19,147 nt of DNA, from contig CAINVI010000116.1 of the NCBI GenBank assembly GCA_903854075.1, forward strand, positions 1-19,147. The letters are read 5' to 3'. The notes beneath the pieces are model-generated. The model saw only the letters and a list, made by a program, of their open reading frames with translations, was not told the DNA's origin and searched no databases. Positions 13,800-19,147 of the stretch are shown here, one piece after another. Source of the DNA: Candidatus Pollutiaquabacter sp. (GTDB lineage Bacteria; Bacteroidota; Bacteroidia; AKYH767-A; 2013-40CM-41-45). Numbering within the stretch: the stretch's first letter is position 1; each line of letters starts with the position of its first letter. Position numbers and translations under genes: made by a program.

Positions 13800-15443
13800 T
13801 CAACGAACCAAGGTGATCTTTCCAAATTTGTAGCGTTCATCGCCGGACGAAGTGGTGTAGATTACCATACAGGTATAAACGCCTTCCTGAATTTCCTTGC
13901 CGTGCCAGACATCTTCGGCGGAATGTGCTGTATAAATCACCTGGCCCCAACGATCGAAGACCGTCCACTCGTTAATGGTAGTTGCACCGGCAAAAACAAA
14001 AAAGACATCGTTCAACGCATCATCGTTGGGCGTGAATGCTGCGGGAAAGATGGGCTCGTCCAGACAATTTAATTCAAGGTAAACGGTATCCGTTCCTTCG
14101 CAACCGGCGTCATTGGTTACGCGCAGCCAGTACAATCCTTCCTGATCCGGTAATATGAAAGCGGTTGTATCACCATTCTGCCATAAATAGGAAGAAAATA
14201 ATCCACGAGAACCAATTGACGAAGTATCACCCGGACAGAAAAAACGATCCGGCCCCAAATCCGGCACGACAGCTGCTCCTGCAGCAACAGGAAGAAATAG
14301 TGTATCCGTAATTGAACAAGCAGCAGCTGAAGAAATGGAAAAAGCGTAATCCCCACTGGAAAGTTGATCATTCACCAAACCGTTCAATGCCGGATCATCC
14401 CAATCAATGACAATTCCGGCTAATCCGTTTGGCAATGGCTGAATCGCCAAAGCACCGTCATTTCCATCAAAGCAGGAAACAGGTGTAACTTCGGCTGAAA
14501 ACCCGAGTATTGAAACGGCGGTAGTTGCCAACTCTGTTCCGCGACAAGAATGATCCGCCGTCAGCGAAACAGTATAGTTTCCTTCCGAAACATAAGTATG
14601 AGATATTGTAGAAGCGGAATTTGTTTCCACGGATCCATCTCCGAAATCCCATATCCGATTCGTCCTACAGGAAGGTTGATCATCCGTAAACAAGACGGTT
14701 CGCGACGATACACACGCATAACTTATGGTTGATGCTGCCGAAGGAAGATCATAGACTTCAAATTTATCAATCGCCAGTCCTTCATAGGCATTGCACGTTG
14801 TTCCGGAACCGAAAGTGAAACGGAAATAGACCGATGTTTCACCGGCAAGATCAGGCAGACAGTAACGAGCGGTCACCCAACCATTACTTCCATTACCGCC
14901 ACGGCAAGATCCTGTAGTTGGCAGTGACGTTCCGGACCATCCTGAAGTGGGCGATGCCAGCCCGGAAAGATTGGTAATCGAATTGATGGTATACCAGTTG
15001 TCAGCAATACAATTCGACACCGAGGAAGAACCGATGGTATTCCAGTTCGTACCATTAAGGGAGTATTGCAGGTTGCCTCCATCATACTGGTATTCCGTTT
15101 CCCAATAAATCAGAAAGCGAATTTCCGGCCGCTGTAACATACTAAAATCAAAACAAGGACCCTGCAACCAGGAACGTTCCCCCGGATTATAGACACTTCC
15201 GGTCAAACCACCGGTAATCCAGCAGCGACTGCCGTCACCTGCATTATTAATTAGCGACTTGGAAGGAGTTCCCCATTGCCAGTCGCTGGCCGTACCGCCT
15301 GTCGTCCAGTTTCCCGGACCAAGCTCGAAACTTTCCTGGTAAGGATAAACCGTGACACCGCCGATGCATGCGCCCATTGCCTGCTCCGCTACTACAGCAA
15401 GGCAAATGATTGCACCAACAAACAGAAAACGGCCATTCAGCAT
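13800..15443 (-). CDS. Secreted PKD-domain protein with type IX secretion (type B, CHU_C) sorting domain
   Basis: Exported protein of 547 aa. A signal peptide (1-24, ending AMG before ACIGG) is followed by a jelly-roll, MAM/carbohydrate-binding-like region (about 33-232) with YQESFELGPGNWT, WQWGTP, ISYWETEY-like strands and several Cys. A PKD domain (about 238-312) has the signature WDFGDG (265-270) and SHTYVSEGNYTVSL. A SprB-repeat-like segment (about 315-385) includes VSCFDGNDGAL, and an Ig-like region with LWQNGDTTAFI spans about 395-458. The C-terminal gliding-motility-associated domain (466-547) contains FPAAFTPNDDALNDVF, VFDRWGQVIY and the ending YKFGKITLVR, the signal recognised by type IX secretion with type B sorting. 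It is likely a surface or released adhesin or binding protein. The ligand is unknown and no enzymatic domain is visible. It heads the unit with DUF1801 and DUF2279 genes. Confidence 0.9.
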   Translation of the reverse strand: MLNGRFLFVGAIICLAVVAEQAMGACIGGVTVYPYQESFELGPGNWTTGGTASDWQWGTPSKSLINNAGDGSRCWITGGLTGSVYNPGERSWLQGPCFDFSMLQRPEIRFLIYWETEYQYDGGNLQYSLNGTNWNTIGSSSVSNCIADNWYTINSITNLSGLASPTSGWSGTSLPTTGSCRGGNGSNGWVTARYCLPDLAGETSVYFRFTFGSGTTCNAYEGLAIDKFEVYDLPSAASTISYACVSSRTVLFTDDQPSCRTNRIWDFGDGSVETNSASTISHTYVSEGNYTVSLTADHSCRGTELATTAVSILGFSAEVTPVSCFDGNDGALAIQPLPNGLAGIVIDWDDPALNGLVNDQLSSGDYAFSISSAAACSITDTLFLPVAAGAAVVPDLGPDRFFCPGDTSSIGSRGLFSSYLWQNGDTTAFILPDQEGLYWLRVTNDAGCEGTDTVYLELNCLDEPIFPAAFTPNDDALNDVFFVFAGATTINEWTVFDRWGQVIYTAHSAEDVWHGKEIQEGVYTCMVIYTTSSGDERYKFGKITLVR

Positions 15444-15488
15444 ACAACTTTTTTAAAAAGAAATATCCTCTCCTACGAACAGATAACC

Positions 15489-15518
15489 CGATCTGAAAAC
15501 AATTGTTTTAGAGGATCG
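15489..15518. repeat. Imperfect hairpin with perfect AAAACAATTGTTTT core in the gap downstream of the DUF4139 gene
   Basis: The 87-bp gap between the DUF4139 and T9SS-substrate genes contains a perfect 14-bp palindrome (15496-15509). It is flanked by CGATC (15489-15493) and its complement GATCG (15514-15518), separated from the core by unequal 2-nt and 4-nt bulges. There is no T-run after it on the minus strand, so it is not a typical terminator. It could be a protein-binding site or an mRNA structure. Confidence 0.3.
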
Positions 15519-15530
15519 TCTTCAAGGTAA

Positions 15531-17138
15531 TTAATAATTCGGCAGGTATTTACCCTTAGGGTACTTCACGGAATAGCCAAGCCCTCTCTTCTCGGTGGAT
15601 CCCGCCGCCAACTCCAATCGCCAGGTAACTTTGCCGGTAGCTCCTTCCAGACTTCCTCCGGATAATTCGCCGGCCGAAACCTTGATGTCGCTGTTCTGAG
15701 AAATCGGCAACTGATCTTCCACTATAAGCTGAACAGGCTCTTTTTTCGTGTTGCGTATGGTGATCTCATAAAGGGACTCTTTAATCACGTTACCACCAAC
15801 GGTTCGTACCTGACTGAATTCTTTTTTAAGTTCTCGAGTAATCACTACGCGCTTGTCACGTCCGAGCGAAAGGTCCAATGTATCACCCGTCATAAACGGA
15901 TCAATCATTGATTCACCGACATAATTACCTTCGTAATACACCTTAGCCTCTCCCGGCAATAAGTTGAGATTATCCCAGCCAGTTATACGAGCCAGTAAAA
16001 ACGCATCCTTGTCCAATTTTGGCACGGCATAATACAAATAAGTTGCCGGTAATTCATCCGATTGTATATCCACAGTAACAGGCTTTCCGTCAGATTTTAC
16101 GGAGTAAGGCAGCGATATATCAAACTCTGTAGACATACCTGCATCTTGGGCAACTACAAACTGACTCATATTTCCAACCGCTGATTTGTCTTCCACCTGG
16201 TCCTTTTGCATGGCTGGTGCCATCATCATAACAGCTTCACCTCGATCCTTTGCACCCAGTACTCGCTCGTACGGTTGCAGGAAATCAAGGTACCATGTAT
16301 TTAAAATTGGTTTTGACCCTCCAATCGTTGGATTGCCGGTAGATAGCAACAGATGGACATTGTCCCAATCCTCGCCGGTAGCTTGGCGTACATTGGCTTT
16401 ATAAGCCAATTGCACGGGGGCGGAAAGTGATTTAGCACGCAATTCATAGGTTGGCGACCAGGATGCTCCGGAGGTATAATACGATACGCGTAAATTCACC
16501 GTGGTGCGCTGTTTAGCCAACAGGTGGACAACGATTGTGCCTTGAGGGCGATTGGTTTTGGCATTCCAGTCGGCCAGCTGGCGATTCAGTTTTTCCTGAC
16601 GTTCACGTAACACCTTTTGTTCGGAATGAATATCGATCAACTTAATTTTGATTTCCACCATCCGATTTCGATAATACTCCGAAACCTCTTTTAACATATC
16701 TACATCAACACCAATATTGGCGCCACCAACGGATTTATTGGCGTTCAATAACGAAATTTCATCATTACAGATCTGTTCTAAACCATTTACTTTTTCAATA
16801 TCCAGATTGAGAATACGAAGAGAATCTTCCAGTCGCCGTACTTCCACCGGTTTACGATCTCCGGTCAGATAATCCAGTTGAAAAGATACCGCGGCTACGT
16901 TGGCATCACCGGTGCCAGAAACCATAATGGATTGCTGATCAATTTGTGCCGACAAACCTTCGATAAAAAGAGCCGTTGTGCCGGCTTCGATGGATGCCAC
17001 TAGATGCCGTTCCACCTGGGCTCCGGCCTGATAAATTCGGACATTTTTCACCAGCGACTCTTTTATGTGCTTTTCATTTTGTGCAAATACCGTGTTGGTA
17101 ATCAGTAAAAGCAGCACCGGGAGGTTGATCGTTTTCAT
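15531..17138 (-). CDS. MuiA-like protein (DUF4140/DUF4139), exported
   Basis: Exported protein of 535 aa with a signal peptide (MKTINLPVLLLLITNTVFA, 1-19, cleavage before QNE). The N-terminal DUF4140-type domain (about 28-125) begins with ESLVKNVRIYQAGAQVER and includes LFIEGLSAQIDQQSI. A long charged coiled-coil stretch follows (about 100-195, rich in Leu, Glu and Lys, ending in LRERQEKLNRQLADWNAK). The DUF4139 domain (about 210-530) contains VSYYTSGASWSPTYELRA (218-235), LSTGNPTIGG and a C-terminal beta-rich region with WRLELAAGSTEKRGLGYSV. The family includes proteins called mucoidy inhibitor A, but the biochemical activity is not known. Its periplasmic or envelope location is inferred. 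It is 73 bp downstream of the OmpA/PorE-like gene on the same strand, possibly with its own promoter, and 87 bp before the next gene. Confidence 0.86.
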   Translation of the reverse strand: MKTINLPVLLLLITNTVFAQNEKHIKESLVKNVRIYQAGAQVERHLVASIEAGTTALFIEGLSAQIDQQSIMVSGTGDANVAAVSFQLDYLTGDRKPVEVRRLEDSLRILNLDIEKVNGLEQICNDEISLLNANKSVGGANIGVDVDMLKEVSEYYRNRMVEIKIKLIDIHSEQKVLRERQEKLNRQLADWNAKTNRPQGTIVVHLLAKQRTTVNLRVSYYTSGASWSPTYELRAKSLSAPVQLAYKANVRQATGEDWDNVHLLLSTGNPTIGGSKPILNTWYLDFLQPYERVLGAKDRGEAVMMMAPAMQKDQVEDKSAVGNMSQFVVAQDAGMSTEFDISLPYSVKSDGKPVTVDIQSDELPATYLYYAVPKLDKDAFLLARITGWDNLNLLPGEAKVYYEGNYVGESMIDPFMTGDTLDLSLGRDKRVVITRELKKEFSQVRTVGGNVIKESLYEITIRNTKKEPVQLIVEDQLPISQNSDIKVSAGELSGGSLEGATGKVTWRLELAAGSTEKRGLGYSVKYPKGKYLPNY

Positions 17139-17211
17139 AGCTTTTGATGTTTGGTATATAGGTTACAAATACCGTGCAAACACTGAATTTAAGTTAAAAT
17201 TACTGTTTAAA

Positions 17212-19125
17212 TCATTTTTGCGTAACCACGAAAACCGTTCGCCGGTTCTTAGCACGTCCTTCTTCTGTAGCATTAGAAGCAATAGGACGGGTTTCACCGA
17301 ATCCTTGATAGGTCAACCGCGACTTATCTATTCCTCGGGAAAGCAAATAATCGCTGACTGTTTTAGCCCGTGATTCCGAAAGCAACATGTTGGATTCCGG
17401 TGAACCAATATCATCCGTATGTCCCTGCAAGGAGAGCTTCATAGTAGGATTGAGCACCAGGTATTCTGCAAATTCATTCAAGACTACTTTTATCGTATCG
17501 TTCAGCTGATCTGAATTAGAAGCAAACAAGATATCATTGATCGTATATTGACCACCTACTTCCAATTGCGACAATTGTATTTCCTTGCGCTGCAACGAAA
17601 CATTGGCCGTATCTTTTTGCGATACATATTGCGACTGAAATGCAAAACCCTCTTTCTTGACGGACAGCATCAGGTCATGATCGAAATTGACCATAAAGGC
17701 GTATTCACCGGTCAAGGAATCAATGTCGATGCGCGTGAGTTTATTGGTAACGACATCGCGAACTTCGATGGTAGCAGGAACCATTTCATCTTGGCCGACT
17801 TTTAAATCACCTTTCTGAAAATACACTTTAGATGGACGGGCTTCCGGATACAGTTCAAAAGAATAGATATCATATCCCGAATTACCGTTAACTTTATTCG
17901 AAGCAAAATAGCCTGTTTTACCATCCGTGCTGACAAAGAAACTCACTTCATCGGCGTCAGTGTTAATCGGATATCCCAAATTAATCGGCTTTCCCCACTT
18001 ACCCTGATCATCTTTTCGGATGACAAATAAATCGAAACCACCTAGTCCAGGTAAACTATCCGAAGCGAAATAAAGTGTTTTATTATCTCCATGAATGAAA
18101 GGTGACTTCTCATTTCCGTTCGTATTCACCGAAGGTCCTAGTTTGACGGCCTTGGACCATGCACCATCTTCCTGTTTTCTGGAAAAGTAAATATCCAACC
18201 CCGAAACAGAATCACGAGCAGATGCGAAGTACAACAGTTGTCCGTCAGAGGTAATACTCGGTTGTGAATCCCATTGTCTGGCATCGTTAACAGCCCCAAG
18301 ATTTTTTAATTCTCCCCAGTAACCGTCCGTCTTGTCAGCGGTAAAAAGATCAAAGTTTCCCTTGTTATTTACAGTGAAGAACAAATGCTTGTTATCAATG
18401 GTGATCGTGGCGCCACCTTCGTTGTTGCTCATGCCGCGGTTAAAAGGTGCCTCCATTGCTTCACCACGGTCGTAAGTTCCATCCGTCTGCAGGCGCGCCA
18501 TCATGAACTTCTCGACGCTTTGCGGCACCAGCATATTTTTATCCTTCATTTCAAAACGACGGGTGAAAAACGCCAGTTCTTTGTCGGGAGAAATATAAGG
18601 TAGGTATTCAGGATCCGGCGTAGAAAGCGCTTTTACCGGCACCGGTGAGAACGGAACAGGATGTGCATATAATTTAGCACGTGTCAGCATCATTTCGGCA
18701 CGCGTACCATGTTCTTCGTTGATCTTGTCGAAATCCAAAAACTTCTTTAGATAATTTTCGGCCTCCTGCCAATTCTTTCGATCAAAATAAAGCCAACCCA
18801 GTTGATAATAGGGCTCCGGATCGACTTCCGGACACAGCTCTATCGCCTTCAAAAAACTCTCCTCCATCAACTTGAACTCCTTGCGTTTTTGTGCAATCGT
18901 TCCTTGCATGAAATACGCGTCTGCAAATTCCGGATCGGCATCTATGGCGCGTTCAATCTCGTTCAGCGCATCTTCGTACTTACGCGACTTGAACAATCCT
19001 GAAGCGTCATCAAAGGCAGCTTGTGCTTTTTTAACTTCAGAAACAGGACAATTAGAAAGTTGCGCACAGACTGGCAAAACCGTCCGTACAATGATACAAA
19101 GAACAAGCAGCAATTTCCAACGCAT
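17212..19125 (-). CDS. PorE-like OmpA-family protein (TPR, five-blade PD40 propeller, CRD, OmpA_C)
   Basis: Exported cell-envelope protein of 637 aa. The signal peptide is MRWKLLLVLCIIVRTVLPVCA, with cleavage probably before Q22; the LPVC sequence is a poor lipobox. TPR repeats (about 33-150) include DAYFMQGTIAQKRKEFKLME and YYQLGWLYFDRKNWQEAENY. A beta-propeller of five PD40-like blades (about 172-425) has recurrent strands such as PYISPDKELAFFT, ATITIDNKHLFFT, PSITSDGQLLYFAS, PFIHGDNKTLYFAS and FFVSTDGKTGYFAS. A carboxypeptidase-regulatory-like beta domain follows (about 432-515). The C-terminal OmpA peptidoglycan-binding domain (528-637) carries LQGHTDDIGS (566-575), NMLLSESRAKTV (579-590) and the family-typical R586. 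This order matches Porphyromonas gingivalis PorE, a type IX secretion component, but such OmpA paralogues are numerous in the phylum, so the T9SS role is inferred. The gene starts only 3 bp after a stop codon of a possible upstream gene. Confidence 0.88.
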   Translation of the reverse strand: MRWKLLLVLCIIVRTVLPVCAQLSNCPVSEVKKAQAAFDDASGLFKSRKYEDALNEIERAIDADPEFADAYFMQGTIAQKRKEFKLMEESFLKAIELCPEVDPEPYYQLGWLYFDRKNWQEAENYLKKFLDFDKINEEHGTRAEMMLTRAKLYAHPVPFSPVPVKALSTPDPEYLPYISPDKELAFFTRRFEMKDKNMLVPQSVEKFMMARLQTDGTYDRGEAMEAPFNRGMSNNEGGATITIDNKHLFFTVNNKGNFDLFTADKTDGYWGELKNLGAVNDARQWDSQPSITSDGQLLYFASARDSVSGLDIYFSRKQEDGAWSKAVKLGPSVNTNGNEKSPFIHGDNKTLYFASDSLPGLGGFDLFVIRKDDQGKWGKPINLGYPINTDADEVSFFVSTDGKTGYFASNKVNGNSGYDIYSFELYPEARPSKVYFQKGDLKVGQDEMVPATIEVRDVVTNKLTRIDIDSLTGEYAFMVNFDHDLMLSVKKEGFAFQSQYVSQKDTANVSLQRKEIQLSQLEVGGQYTINDILFASNSDQLNDTIKVVLNEFAEYLVLNPTMKLSLQGHTDDIGSPESNMLLSESRAKTVSDYLLSRGIDKSRLTYQGFGETRPIASNATEEGRAKNRRTVFVVTQK

Positions 19126-19128
19126 CGT

Positions 19129-19147
19129 TTACTTCTTCTTGAAAGGA
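19129..19147 (-). CDS. Possible 3' end of an upstream gene (five codons plus stop)
   Basis: On the minus strand the last bases before the OmpA gene read, in one frame, Pro-Phe-Lys-Lys-Lys-TAA, with the stop at 19131-19129, three bases before the OmpA ATG. This would fit the tail of an operon partner, but a chance stop in any frame is likely in so short a stretch. Nothing about its identity can be read here. Confidence 0.2.

Noticed and set aside
14117..15447. Alternative-frame open frames inside the T9SS substrate gene
   Set aside because: The PKD, SprB-like and CHU_C motifs all lie in one minus-strand frame; the other frames show no motifs.
15496..15509. Palindrome as a rho-independent terminator of the DUF4139 gene
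   Set aside because: The stem is AT-rich and is not followed by a T-run on the minus strand.
1..19147. Defence system, prophage, integron, CRISPR or mobile element
   Set aside because: No integrase, transposase, direct-repeat array, nuclease-effector gene or unusual base composition was seen; gene content is housekeeping plus envelope genes.

Overview
This 19.1 kb window looks like an ordinary stretch of a Bacteroidota chromosome. The lineage call rests on a protein with a PKD domain and a C-terminal gliding-motility/type IX secretion sorting domain (CHU_C type), a TPR/beta-propeller/OmpA protein of PorE-like architecture, a DUF2027-Smr protein, a stand-alone MnmD-type tRNA methyltransferase, a type III-fold arginine decarboxylase of the form common in this phylum, and weak Shine-Dalgarno sites with occasional TAnnTTTG-like -7 elements. 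Fifteen complete protein genes and one partial gene are supported. There is also a possible gene tail at the right edge, one clear rho-independent terminator, and several weaker regulatory candidates. I see no tRNA, rRNA, CRISPR array, insertion sequence or phage gene, and no gene-free stretch longer than about 150 bases.

Left part (1-5163): a histidine kinase with an N-terminal cyclic-nucleotide-binding (Crp-like) domain runs off the left edge. Next to it is an arginine node. Arginase and arginyl-tRNA synthetase form a minus-strand pair, and arginine decarboxylase is transcribed divergently from them. These three enzymes all consume arginine, directing it to ornithine plus urea, Arg-tRNA, or agmatine. 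The 139-bp gap between the divergent units holds a near-perfect 19-bp inverted repeat that could be a shared operator.

Middle (5178-9559): a compact minus-strand operon (DUF2027-Smr protein, then a cation diffusion facilitator, then MnmD) has a 4-nt ATGA overlap and a 3-nt gap. Divergent from it lie a DedA-family membrane protein and shikimate dehydrogenase (aroE), closed by a strong terminator. Then comes uvrB, convergent with a GNAT acetyltransferase, and a small rhodanese divergent from that acetyltransferase.

Right part (12485-19147): all on the minus strand and mostly envelope or secretion related. In transcription order these are the PorE-like OmpA protein, a MuiA/DUF4139 protein, a type IX-secreted adhesin-like protein, a DUF1801 protein and a DUF2279 protein. 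Four of the five carry N-terminal signal peptides; the DUF1801 protein does not.

I do not find a convincing undescribed system. The points most worth a second look are the arginine node with its palindrome, the kinase with an intact-looking cyclic-nucleotide pocket, the PorE-like protein near a type IX substrate, and the cysteine-rich tail of the cation transporter.
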